A stretch of 64,000 bases of DNA, taken from positions 1-64,000 of the forward strand of contig NZ_SSSN01000011.1 in the NCBI RefSeq assembly GCF_004801905.1, written 5' to 3'. Origin of the DNA: Orlajensenia flava. Lineage in GTDB: Bacteria; Actinomycetota; Actinomycetes; Actinomycetales; Microbacteriaceae. This document shows, one piece after another, positions 56,907 to 64,000 of the stretch. The first letter of the stretch is position 1. Each line of letters opens with the position of its first letter. The translations under genes and the position numbers were made by a program. Under the pieces are notes generated by a model. The model saw nothing but the letters and a program-made list of their open reading frames with translations, did no database searches and was not told the DNA's origin.

Positions 56907-57734
56907 TCACCCGGCCACGGTGGCGGCGCGATCGGGAACGTAGCGGTAGAGCGCCTTGTCGGGTCGGTCGTAGTCGTCGGCTTCGGGGCGATCCGGAATG
57001 CTCACCTCCTCGGGCTCTCTCGGCTCGTACGGGATCTGGGAGAGCAGGTGACTGATCGTGTTGATTCGCGACGCGCGCTTGTCGTCGCTCTCGATCGTCC
57101 ACCACGGCGCGTGGGCGTTGTCCGTCGCCTCGAACATCGCGTCTTTGGCGCGGGAGTAGTCCTCCCACTTGCTGATCGAGAGCACGTCCGTCTCCGACAG
57201 CTTCCAGCGGCGCATCGGGTCGTTCAGGCGGGAGCGGAATCGCTGCTCCTGGACGGCATCCGACACGGAGAACCAGTACTTGACCAGGATGATGCCGTCG
57301 TCGACGAGCATCCGTTCCACGGTCGGCACCTGGTCGAGGAAGCGGCGGTACTGCTCGGGCGTGCAGTATCCCATCACCTTCTCCACTCCGGCGCGGTTGT
57401 ACCAGGACCGATCCATCAGGACGATCTCGCCGTGGGTCGGCATCCGCTCGATGTAGCGCTGGAAGTACCACTGCCCCTTCTCGCGCTCACTGGGCGTCGG
57501 CAGTGCGACCACGCGTGCCGCACGGGGATTGAGGTACTGCATGATGCGCTTGATGGCGCCGCCCTTGCCGGCGGCGTCCCGTCCCTCGAAGATCACTACG
57601 ACGCGGGCGCCCGACTCGATCACCCACTGCTGCATGCTGACCAGTTCGATCTGGAGCCGCTGCAGTTCCTTCTCGTATGCGCCCTTCGGCATCCGAGCGA
57701 TCTTCTTCGTCTTCTTGTTCTTGGAGCCCGACAT
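56907..57734 (-). CDS. ppk2: Polyphosphate kinase 2
   Basis: 275 residues. After a Lys-rich start (SGSKNKKTKKIARMPKG) comes the PPK2 P-loop kinase: Walker A EGRDAAGKGGAI (Lys57), QYLNPRAARVVALPTPSERE, Walker B and lid MDRSWYNRAGVEKVMG, and KYWFSVSDAVQEQRFRSR. A one-domain PPK2 uses polyphosphate to phosphorylate nucleoside diphosphates or monophosphates; the intact Asp in GRDAAGK is compatible with the NDP-using class I. ATG 57734 lies 6 nt after CATACT. Divergent from a diacylglycerol-kinase-like gene. Confidence 0.94.
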   Translation of the reverse strand: MSGSKNKKTKKIARMPKGAYEKELQRLQIELVSMQQWVIESGARVVVIFEGRDAAGKGGAIKRIMQYLNPRAARVVALPTPSEREKGQWYFQRYIERMPTHGEIVLMDRSWYNRAGVEKVMGYCTPEQYRRFLDQVPTVERMLVDDGIILVKYWFSVSDAVQEQRFRSRLNDPMRRWKLSETDVLSISKWEDYSRAKDAMFEATDNAHAPWWTIESDDKRASRINTISHLLSQIPYEPREPEEVSIPDRPEADDYDRPDKALYRYVPDRAATVAG

Positions 57735-57746
57735 TGTCGCAGTATG
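57735..57746 (-). promoter_or_regulatory. Possible leaderless -10 box CATACT (ppk2)
   Basis: CATACT (minus strand 57746-57741), 6 nt, ATG 57734. Confidence 0.4.
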
Positions 57747-57797
57747 TCGTATCCCGGCGGACGGGGGAACAGGCGAGTCGGGCCTCGCCTTGCACCC

Positions 57798-57810
57798 TAC
57801 GATGAAGGGC
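57798..57810 (+). promoter_or_regulatory. Leaderless -10 box TACGAT
   Basis: TACGAT (57798-57803), 7 nt, ATG 57811. Confidence 0.5.
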
Positions 57811-58785
57811 ATGCCTGCCCCCTCACCCCAGACAGCCGCGGTCATCTACAACCCCATCAACGTCGATATCGACGCACTCCGCGATGCCGTGACGACCGCC
57901 GCCGCCGACGCCGGCTGGAACGAGTCGATCTGGTTGGAGACCTCCGAGGATGACCCCGGCCAAGGGGCGACGGAGAAGGCGAAGGAGCACGGCGTCGATC
58001 TCGTGATCGCAGCCGGCGGAGATGGCACGGTCCGAGCGGTCGCCGAGGCACTGCGCGGCAGCGACATCCCGCTCGCCCTGCTGCCGTCCGGCACCGGCAA
58101 CCTGTTGGCCCGCAACCTCAAGTTGACGCTCAACGACGTTCCCGGGTCAGTGATCGCGGCCTTCACCGGCGACGACCGGCCGATCGATCTCGGCGTGATC
58201 GACATCGAACGACAGGACGGGTCGCGAGACCGCCACGCCTACGTCGTCATGGCCGGGATGGGCCTCGACGCGAAGATGATCAAGAACACCGACGACGACC
58301 TGAAGGCGAAGGCCGGATGGGCCGCCTACGTGGATGCCATCGTCAAGTCCCTGCGCGACCCGAACGAGCTGCACCTGCACTTCCAACTCGATGACCAGAA
58401 GCCCAAGCGGGCGACCGCCCACACCCTGATCGTCGGCAACTGCGGGTCGCTGCCCGCCAACGTCCTGCTGCTGCCCGACGCCGTCGTCGATGACGGCGTC
58501 CTCGACATCCTGCTCATGCGACCCGGCGGCATCCTCGGCTGGATTCGGGTGTGGGCGAAGATCGCCTGGACGAACGGCGTCATCCGACGCACCAAGACCG
58601 GCAGGGAGCTCGCCGGAGAGCAGAAGAGCGACGGCGACCTCGATTACCGGACGGGCACTCGGCTGGTCGCGCGCCTGTCACGTCCGGAGGAGATCGAACT
58701 CGACGGCGACACCTTCGGTGAGGCGACCGCCTTCAACACCTGGGTCGAGCCGGGCGCGTTGACCGTGCGGGTGCCGCGCAGCTGA
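57811..58785 (+). CDS. Diacylglycerol kinase-like lipid kinase (DagK/YegS family)
   Basis: 324 residues: AAVIYNPINVDIDALRDAV, the nucleotide motif VIAAGGDGTVRAVAEAL, LPSGTGNLLARNLKL, and a C-terminal beta domain (TLIVGNCGSLPANVLLLP, DDGVLDILLMRP, EIELDGDTFGEAT). It phosphorylates diacylglycerol or a related lipid at the inner membrane face (family knowledge). ATG 57811 is positioned 7 nt after TACGAT; ATG 57802 lies within that box. Convergent with a DHFR-family gene 28 nt away. Confidence 0.92.
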   Translation: MPAPSPQTAAVIYNPINVDIDALRDAVTTAAADAGWNESIWLETSEDDPGQGATEKAKEHGVDLVIAAGGDGTVRAVAEALRGSDIPLALLPSGTGNLLARNLKLTLNDVPGSVIAAFTGDDRPIDLGVIDIERQDGSRDRHAYVVMAGMGLDAKMIKNTDDDLKAKAGWAAYVDAIVKSLRDPNELHLHFQLDDQKPKRATAHTLIVGNCGSLPANVLLLPDAVVDDGVLDILLMRPGGILGWIRVWAKIAWTNGVIRRTKTGRELAGEQKSDGDLDYRTGTRLVARLSRPEEIELDGDTFGEATAFNTWVEPGALTVRVPRS

Positions 58786-58813
58786 GTGCGGATGCACCAG
58801 GGCGGGAACGCTC

Positions 58814-59413
58814 CTACGTCATGTCGCCGGTCTGCACATCGCCGGCGGGGGCGTAGACGAGCGAGATGGTGCCCTGCGAGAACACGCGCGGCTGCTCCGC
58901 GAGCGCGAAGGTCTTCGGAACGAGCCCTTCGGTGAGGAATCGCTTTCCCGTGCCGAGCGTCACGGGGTAGAGCCACAGGTGGATGCGGTCGACGAGCCCC
59001 GCGTCCAGAAGCGCTGCGGAGAGAGCGCCGCTGCCGATGAGATGCACCTCGTCGTATCGGTCGCGCACCGCCGCCACGTCGGCGACATCCGCGAGTATCG
59101 TCGTGCCGTCCCAATCGGCGGACTGCAGGGTGCGGGAGACGACGAACTTGGGCGCACTGTTCAGCTTCGCCGAGATGGGGTCTTCCGTCGACTGGTTGGG
59201 CCAGTACCCCGCGAAGATGTCGTAGGTCCTCCGGCCCAGCAGCAATGCGTCCATGCTCTCGATCTCGGCCAGGATCGCCTCGCCCTCGTCTCCTGTGAGC
59301 GGCGCCTGCCAGCCGCCGAACGGGAAGTCGCCCTCGCGATCCTCGTCCGGACCGCCGGGGGCCTGATAGACCCCGTCGAGCGTGATGAACAAGTTGACGA
59401 CGACGTTTCCCAT
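58814..59413 (-). CDS. Dihydrofolate reductase family protein (RibD C-terminal type)
   Basis: 199 residues: VVVNLFITLDGVYQAPGGPD, ALLLGRRTYDIFAGYWP, APKFVVSRTLQSADWDGTTI, EVHLIGSGALSAALLDAGLV and HLWLYPVTLGTGKRFL. It is the same superfamily as the gene at 8714 but only distantly alike. Probable NADPH-dependent reductase of unknown substrate. GAAGGAG stands 5 nt before ATG 59413, fixing the start. Confidence 0.88.
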   Translation of the reverse strand: MGNVVVNLFITLDGVYQAPGGPDEDREGDFPFGGWQAPLTGDEGEAILAEIESMDALLLGRRTYDIFAGYWPNQSTEDPISAKLNSAPKFVVSRTLQSADWDGTTILADVADVAAVRDRYDEVHLIGSGALSAALLDAGLVDRIHLWLYPVTLGTGKRFLTEGLVPKTFALAEQPRVFSQGTISLVYAPAGDVQTGDMT

Positions 59414-59505
59414 GAGAGCTCCTTCGACGGATGGCGGGCATCCCGCGGGTATCGTGACACACATCGCGCCGACGGAGAAGGGTGGGCGCAGAACCGGAGG
59501 AAGCC

Positions 59506-59781
59506 GTGCCACGTCCGACCCGGCCCAGTCCGCGCGAGCTGACACCGAGCTGGCCGGACGAGTCGGCGACGGATGCCGCCGGCGAGGTGGCCCGCCGGCT
59601 GGCCGCGAATCTGCGCTCCGTGATCGGGGAACGGAGCATCCGATCGGTGGCCGCGCACGCGGGAGTGAACCACGCGACGCTGCTGGCGATCCTCGCCGGT
59701 CGCGTCTGGCCGGACGCCTACACGATCGCGACGCTCGAGAGCGCGCTCGGTGCCGACCTGTGGCCGGGACGGGTCGAGTGA
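59506..59781 (+). CDS. Small HTH (XRE-like) DNA-binding protein
   Basis: 91 residues: a Pro-rich N-terminus (PRPTRPSPRELTPSW) and one helix-turn-helix (~40-75; RSIRSVAAHAGVNHATLLAI, then LAGRVWPDAYTIATLESALG). GGAGGAAGCC leads into GTG 59506, a strong ribosome site. It is divergent from the DHFR-family gene and may control it. No effector domain. Confidence 0.82.
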   Translation: MPRPTRPSPRELTPSWPDESATDAAGEVARRLAANLRSVIGERSIRSVAAHAGVNHATLLAILAGRVWPDAYTIATLESALGADLWPGRVE

Positions 59782-59803
59782 GTGTTCCGCTCCCTGACCC
59801 GTT

Positions 59804-60421
59804 TCAGTCGGCGGAGTCGTCGTCCGATGTGCGCAGACCGGCGAGCAGCAGCCGCACCATCCGCTGAGCGGGGGCGGAGCGTTCGGTCGCGTCAGGGCCG
59901 GAGCCATGGCAGAGGTTCGCGACCGCTCCGAGGAATTCCGCCGCATCGACGTCCTGGGTGACCTCTCCAAATGCCCGCGCCGCGGCGAGCAGGCGCTCGA
60001 GCGTGGGCGCGAGCCGCGTCGCGAAGTACTCCGCCAGCGGTTCGTACGCGGCGTCGCCGGAGTGCAGCGCCGCGGCCAGACCGCGCTTGGCCGCGACGAA
60101 TTCGGTGTAGCGCATGATCCACCGATCGAGCGCCTCGCCGGGCGGGTACGCCGCCTCGATCCCGGTCGCCGCATCCACGCAGGCGTCCATCTCGCGCCGG
60201 AACACCGCCGAGATCAGATCGGAGCGCAGCGGGAAGTGCCGGTACAGCGTGCCGACACCCACGCCCGCCCGTTCGGCGATGGTGCGCACGGGCGCATCGA
60301 CGCCCGATTCGGCGAACACCGCCTTGGCTGCCTCCAGCAAGGCGTCGACGTTGAGCCGGGCGTCGGCTCGCATCCGACGCGGCTCCGCGGCCACCGAGCC
60401 GGTGGTGTCCGTGGCTGACAT
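59804..60421 (-). CDS. TetR-family repressor of the adjacent aldo/keto reductase
   Basis: 205 residues with an N-terminal HTH (~20-68; LLEAAKAVFAESGVDAPVRT, IAERAGVGVGTLYRHFPLRS) and a TetR C-terminal domain (WIMRYTEFVAAKRGLAAAL). AAGGGAGA precedes ATG 60421. Divergent from the aldo/keto reductase gene with two strong palindromes between them, so it very likely represses both genes. Confidence 0.92.
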   Translation of the reverse strand: MSATDTTGSVAAEPRRMRADARLNVDALLEAAKAVFAESGVDAPVRTIAERAGVGVGTLYRHFPLRSDLISAVFRREMDACVDAATGIEAAYPPGEALDRWIMRYTEFVAAKRGLAAALHSGDAAYEPLAEYFATRLAPTLERLLAAARAFGEVTQDVDAAEFLGAVANLCHGSGPDATERSAPAQRMVRLLLAGLRTSDDDSAD

Positions 60422-60441
60422 GCGAATTCTCCCTTGCGAAA

Positions 60442-60456
60442 CGGAACAATGTTCCG
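60442..60456. promoter_or_regulatory. TetR operator 1
   Basis: Perfect palindrome CGGAAC-AAT-GTTCCG, 21 bp from the TetR start codon. Confidence 0.8.
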
Positions 60457-60474
60457 TTAGAGTCCATCCTAACA

Positions 60475-60487
60475 GGAACAGTGTTCC
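60475..60487. promoter_or_regulatory. TetR operator 2
   Basis: Perfect palindrome GGAAC-AGT-GTTCC. Its centre is 32 bp from that of operator 1, three helical turns, so two dimers would bind one face of the DNA. Confidence 0.8.
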
Positions 60488-60545
60488 GGCAAGCATCGCA
60501 CACCGATGCGACCGGGCGCACGTGGACGATCCAGGAGCAGACGCC

Positions 60546-61571
60546 ATGCAGTACCGCACACTCGGCCGAACCGGCATCAAGGTCACTCCCTACGCACTGG
60601 GCGCGATGATGCTCGGGGCCATGGGCAATCCCGACCGGAAGGACGGCATCGCCATCATCCATCGGGCCCTCGACGCCGGCATCAACTTCGTCGACACGGC
60701 CGACCGCTACGGAGACTCCGAGGAGGTCGTGGGCGAGGCCATCAAGGGCCGTCGCGACGAGGTGGTGCTGGCCACGAAGTTCTGGGGCCCGGTCGACGAC
60801 GACGTGAATCACCGTGGTGCCTCCCGCCGCTGGATCATGGAGGCGGTCGAGCGCTCGCTCCGCCGCCTGCAGACGGACCACATCGACCTGTACCAGCTGC
60901 ACCGGCCCGACCCCGACACGGACATCGACGAGACGCTCTCCGCCCTCACCGACCTCGTCCGTCAGGGCAAGGTGCGTGCGATCGGTTCGTCATCGATGCG
61001 CGGGTCCGAGATCGTCGAGGCTCAGTGGATGTCGGAGCGACGCGGGTTCGAGCGTTTCCGCACCGAGCAGCCGAACTACTCGATCCTCGACCGCGAGATC
61101 GAGCGCGAGATCCTTCCGGTGGCCGAGCGCTACGGGATGGGGACCCTCGTCTACAGTCCGCTCGCCGGAGGCACGCTGACCGGCCGCTACCGGGCAGGTC
61201 AGGAGAACGACAACTTCCGTTCGGCGAGAACGGGCATGCACCACTTCCGCGACGAGCGCCGGCTGGCCGCCGTCGAGCAGCTCATCGCACTCTCGGACGA
61301 GGTCGGCATTCCGCTCACCCACCTGGCGATGGCGTTCGTGATCGCGCATCCGGGCGTCACCTCGGCGATCGCCGGGCCGCGCACGATGGAGCAGCTGGAG
61401 GACACCTTGGCCGGCGTCGACGTCGCACTCTCCGACGAGGTGCTCGACCGCATCGACGAGATCGTCCCGCCTGGCGAGAGCATCGGCGCCATGGACATGG
61501 TCTATCGGGGTGCCGAGGTCGGCGATCCCGGCAAGCGCCGACGGCCGGGCGCCGAGCGCTCGGCCGCCTGA
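60546..61571 (+). CDS. Aldo/keto reductase
   Basis: A 341-residue AKR barrel: Asp50 and Tyr55 in NFVDTADRYGDSEEVVG, Lys78 in LATKFWG, and His in LYQLHRPDPDTD; C-terminal IAGPRTMEQLEDTLAG binds NADPH. It resembles the Tas/YajO-like AKRs that reduce aldehydes and ketones. AGGAG precedes ATG 60546; the longer frame crosses the operators and TetR gene. Under TetR control, so a reactive carbonyl or drug may be the inducer (inference). Confidence 0.92.
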   Translation: MQYRTLGRTGIKVTPYALGAMMLGAMGNPDRKDGIAIIHRALDAGINFVDTADRYGDSEEVVGEAIKGRRDEVVLATKFWGPVDDDVNHRGASRRWIMEAVERSLRRLQTDHIDLYQLHRPDPDTDIDETLSALTDLVRQGKVRAIGSSSMRGSEIVEAQWMSERRGFERFRTEQPNYSILDREIEREILPVAERYGMGTLVYSPLAGGTLTGRYRAGQENDNFRSARTGMHHFRDERRLAAVEQLIALSDEVGIPLTHLAMAFVIAHPGVTSAIAGPRTMEQLEDTLAGVDVALSDEVLDRIDEIVPPGESIGAMDMVYRGAEVGDPGKRRRPGAERSAA

Positions 61572-61577
61572 CCGAGC

Positions 61578-61598
61578 GGCGGGCTGGTCCCGCCAGCC
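61578..61598 (+). terminator. Two mutually exclusive hairpins after the aldo/keto reductase
   Basis: GGCGGG (61578-61583)/CCCGCC (61589-61594) and GGCTGG (61582-61587)/CCAGCC (61593-61598) overlap and cannot form together. Either could end the transcript. Confidence 0.4.
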
Positions 61599-61659
61599 TG
61601 CTGTGCCGGCCGCCCCAGCCCGCTGTGCGCCGGTCGCGCCTGCCCGCTGTGCGCCGCGG
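61593..61659. repeat. Short degenerate tandem repeat, three units
   Basis: Units at 61593-61613, 61614-61638 and 61639-61659 share the core GCCCGCTGTGCGCCG. It fills the gap between two convergent genes. Confidence 0.6.
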
Positions 61660-61661
61660 TG

Positions 61662-63062
61662 TTACCCCGCGACCGACGCTCCGACCCGGTACCGCGCGCC
61701 GCGGTGCTCGTCGGGCAGGCGGTCGCCCCGGCCGTGCAGTTTCTGCCGCAGCGTTCCCTCGACGTACTCCGTGGGGTAGGCGCCCCGCGCGCGCAGGACC
61801 GGGATGACGTGCTCCACGACGTCCTCGAACGTGCCGGGAGTGATGGCGTACGCGAGATTGAAGCCGTCGACATCCGTGTAGTCCACCCATTCCTGGAGGG
61901 TGTCTGCGATCTCCTCGCCGGAGCCGACGATGGTGGGGCCGAGGCCGCCGATGGCGCCGCCACGGGCGATGTCGCGCACCGTGAAGACCTCGCCGTTCTT
62001 CGCGGACTCCTCGTAGTTGGCGATCACCGAGCGGATGGCGTTCGACTTGACATTGCCGACCGGCTCGTCGAGGTCGTACTGCGAGAGGTCGATGCCCATC
62101 CAGCCCGACATGAAGACCAGCGCACCCTCTTCGCTCGCGTACGAGAGGTAGTCCTGGTACTTCGCCTGGGCCATCTCGGGGGTCTCATCCGTCACGATCG
62201 TCAGCAGCGTGTAGATGCGGGCGGCGTACCGGTCGCGGCCGGCAGCCTCGAGGGCGTCGCGGATGCGCGAGACCGTGGACTTGAGCACCTCCTTCGTGGG
62301 CGCCGCCACGAAGATCGCCTCGGCGTTCTCGGCCGCGAACCCGATGCCCCGCGGAGAGGCCCCGGCCTGGTAGATGACGGGGGAGCGCTGCGGGCTGGGC
62401 TCCGAGATGTGGATGCCGGGCACCGTGAAGTGCTTGCCCTTGTGACCGATCTCGTGCACCTTCGACGGATCGGTGAACACGCCGGTCTCGCGGTCGCGCA
62501 CCACGGCGTCGTCCTCCCACGACCCCTCCCACAGCTTGTAGAGCACCTCGAGGTACTCGTCGGCGTGGTCGTAGCGGTCGTCGTGCTCGAGCTGGTCGTC
62601 ATGGCCCATGTTGCGGGCGGCGCTCGGCAGGTAGCCGGTCACGACGTTCCAGCCGACGCGCCCGTTGGTGAGGTGGTCGAGCGTCGACATGCGGCGGGCG
62701 AACGGATACGGGTGCTCGTACGCGGTGCCGGCGGTCACCCCGAAGCCGAGGTGCTCGGTGGCGGCGGCCATGGCCGAGACGAGCAGCAACGGGTCGGCTA
62801 CGGGAACCTGGGCTCCGTTGCGGATCGCCGCCTCGTTGCTGCCCGCGTAGACGTCGTACGTGCCGAGCACATCCGCGATGAAGATGCCATCGAAGGTGCC
62901 GCGCTCGAGCAGCTTTGCGAGCTCGGTCCAGTAGCCGATCTCCTTGTACCGGTAGGACTGGTCCTGCGGATGCCGCCACATGCCCGACGACTGGTGCGCG
63001 ACGCAGTTCATGTCGAACGCGTTGAAACGGATCTCGCGGGGCTGCGCTTGCTCGGATGTCAT
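61662..63062 (-). CDS. LLM-class flavin-dependent monooxygenase (NtaA/SnaA/DszA family)
   Basis: 466 residues: REIRFNAFDMNCVAHQSSGM, WTELAKLLERGTFDGIFIAD, LTNGRVGWNVVTGYLPSAA, SPQRSPVIYQAGASPRGIGF and FIVAAPTKE-type NTA-MO motifs (AIFVAAPTKEVL). Members oxidise nitrilotriacetate, EDTA or sulfur compounds with reduced flavin from a partner reductase, which is not adjacent here. ATG 63062 chosen; ATG 63071 is possible. The C-terminus is rich in charged residues. Confidence 0.9.
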   Translation of the reverse strand: MTSEQAQPREIRFNAFDMNCVAHQSSGMWRHPQDQSYRYKEIGYWTELAKLLERGTFDGIFIADVLGTYDVYAGSNEAAIRNGAQVPVADPLLLVSAMAAATEHLGFGVTAGTAYEHPYPFARRMSTLDHLTNGRVGWNVVTGYLPSAARNMGHDDQLEHDDRYDHADEYLEVLYKLWEGSWEDDAVVRDRETGVFTDPSKVHEIGHKGKHFTVPGIHISEPSPQRSPVIYQAGASPRGIGFAAENAEAIFVAAPTKEVLKSTVSRIRDALEAAGRDRYAARIYTLLTIVTDETPEMAQAKYQDYLSYASEEGALVFMSGWMGIDLSQYDLDEPVGNVKSNAIRSVIANYEESAKNGEVFTVRDIARGGAIGGLGPTIVGSGEEIADTLQEWVDYTDVDGFNLAYAITPGTFEDVVEHVIPVLRARGAYPTEYVEGTLRQKLHGRGDRLPDEHRGARYRVGASVAG

Positions 63063-63161
63063 GCCCGCCATCATCCCGATCGCTGCGAACGGATGCGAAC
63101 GCCCGCGCAACACGGCGTCACGCGCGTGCCCGCACCACGCGAATGCCGACGGCATCGGGCG

Positions 63162-63227
63162 TCTGGCGCACTCTGTGTGCATCGGCGCACCGTGCACCGT
63201 GCGCCCGTGCACGGAAAGTGCGCCAGA
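63162..63227. terminator. Long nested palindrome downstream of the EEP gene
   Basis: Outer perfect 11-bp arms TCTGGCGCACT (63162-63172) and AGTGCGCCAGA (63217-63227) enclose inner arms GGCGCAC (63184-63190) and GTGCGCC (63199-63205) plus flanking GTGCA pairs. It lies 40 bp beyond the EEP stop and is probably its terminator or a repeat element. Confidence 0.6.
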
Positions 63228-63267
63228 TCGGGGTTCGGCGGTGAAAGGAGTGAACGAGGGCGGAGGC

Positions 63268-63999
63268 TCAGCGACCGATCGTGAGCGCGATGCCGCGATG
63301 GTCGGAGCCATTGGCGTCCAGCACGCGCAGCGACGCATCGGAGATGCCCCGCACGAGGGCGTGGTCGAGTGTCACGAACGGCGCTGCTGACGGCCAGGTG
63401 AACGCGAATCCGAAACCGGAGGTCTGCACGGCGCGCGCCTGAGCCATCACCGGGGCGAGCACGTGGTCGTCGGTGGCCGCATTGAAGTCGCCGATCACCA
63501 CGAGGCGCTTCGCCTTCGTCTCGGCGAGGTCGGTGGCGAGGTTGCCCAGCATCCGGTCGCGATCCTCGTGTTCGCCGGGACGGAACGAGGCGATGTGCAC
63601 CGCGACGATCGTCGTCGGGCCGTTCGGGGTGTCGACATCGACAGTCAGGGCGCGATTCCAGCCGAGACCGAGATCGAGGCGTTGGCCGCCCGAGAGTGCC
63701 GTGCGGCTCCAGACGCCGACCGTCCCGACGATGTAGGAATGCGGGTAGCGGTCGTCGAGGGTCGCGGCGATGGAGTCGCGGATGTCGCCGCTCAACTCCT
63801 GCAGCACGATCACGTCGGGATTCCGCTCGGACAGCGATGTCACGAGTGCGTCAGCGTCCACGTTGCCGGCCTCGACGTTCTCACTGACGATCGTGAAGTC
63901 CGTCGACGTGCTCGCGGATGCGGGCAGTGCGGCCGGAAGGACCGTGATGCCCCACACCAGTGCCGCGGCGAGCACGCCGATCCACGCCCCGCGCGTGCG
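63268..63999 (-). CDS. Exported or membrane-anchored EEP-family protein, 5' end outside window
   Basis: At least 243 residues; the frame is open to the window edge. The visible N-terminus (GAWIGVLAAALVWGITVLPA) is a hydrophobic segment, so the catalytic domain is outside the membrane. EEP motifs: VSENVEAGNVDADAL (metal Asn), VIVLQEL (catalytic Glu), VAVHIASFRPG, VVIGDFNAATDD (GDxN) and GSDHRGIALTI (DH). It resembles VanJ/teicoplanin-resistance-like and other extracellular phosphatases. GTG 63975 is only one internal possibility for the start. Confidence 0.83.
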   Translation of the reverse strand, partial: RTRGAWIGVLAAALVWGITVLPAALPASASTSTDFTIVSENVEAGNVDADALVTSLSERNPDVIVLQELSGDIRDSIAATLDDRYPHSYIVGTVGVWSRTALSGGQRLDLGLGWNRALTVDVDTPNGPTTIVAVHIASFRPGEHEDRDRMLGNLATDLAETKAKRLVVIGDFNAATDDHVLAPVMAQARAVQTSGFGFAFTWPSAAPFVTLDHALVRGISDASLRVLDANGSDHRGIALTIGR

Positions 64000-64000
64000 C

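Overview
The window is one contiguous piece of a high-GC actinobacterial chromosome. GC-rich third codon positions, many GTG starts, tightly overlapping genes, an HspR-type HAIR operator, sugar ABC importers without their own ATPase, and the habit of starting genes 6-7 nt after a TAnnnT box all point to Actinomycetota. The gene set (glucodextranase, GH30, ROK/LacI sugar regulons, HNH proteins of the DUF222 type) best fits the Microbacteriaceae; that family placement is inference. I found no rRNA, tRNA or CRISPR array, no complete mobile element and no gene-free stretch over 300 bases.

Layout. 1-4.2 kb: 3' part of a LAL/LuxR regulator and a run with a hydrolase, a quinone-type oxidoreductase and a small unknown protein. 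4.2-9.6 kb: an EI24 membrane protein behind a 25-codon leader ORF, a SnoaL-like protein, and a compact five-gene minus-strand operon (VOC, deazaflavin nitroreductase, DUF1905, NIPSNAP, glutamate decarboxylase). 9.6-12.9 kb: a ClpC-like unfoldase under a perfect HAIR operator, with two palindromic repeats upstream and an HNH gene fragment behind its terminator. 13-20 kb: a ROK regulator divergent from a sugar importer (binding protein, two permeases) and a GH13 alpha-glucosidase. 20-29.5 kb: small metabolic and repair genes, including an ATP-dependent DNA ligase convergent with a YcaQ-like glycosylase, then a methyltransferase and a dimeric-barrel protein that run into a duplicated palindromic repeat. 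29.5-36.5 kb: pgi with a tandem repeat at its tail, an FAD monooxygenase, a trans-sulfuration enzyme, a serine-triplet-repeat membrane protein coupled to a hydrolase, and a frameshifted sirtuin. 36.5-48 kb: secreted GH30 glycosidase with LacI partner, a secreted ricin/FN3/sugar-dehydrogenase protein, SRAP, a TetR-MFS pair, and a TetR plus sugar isomerase/dehydrogenase pair. 48-56 kb: an AraC-DinB fusion, secreted glucodextranase, and an ApbE / FMN-binding / ferric-reductase-like operon. 56-64 kb: a methyltransferase, PPK2, a diacylglycerol-kinase-like enzyme, small regulators, a TetR-aldo/keto reductase pair with two operators, a flavin monooxygenase and the 3' part of an endonuclease/phosphatase-family gene.

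Functional picture: a saprophyte-like carbohydrate programme (glucodextranase, alpha-glucosidase, GH30, sugar dehydrogenase, importer, several local repressors) beside stress and repair genes. The most distinctive features are in the DNA between genes: several unrelated repeat families, four of which form the last codons of neighbouring genes; a shared leaderless-promoter architecture at about nineteen starts; short leader ORFs coupled to the gene behind; and a serine-triplet protein with an 18-of-20 perfect period.
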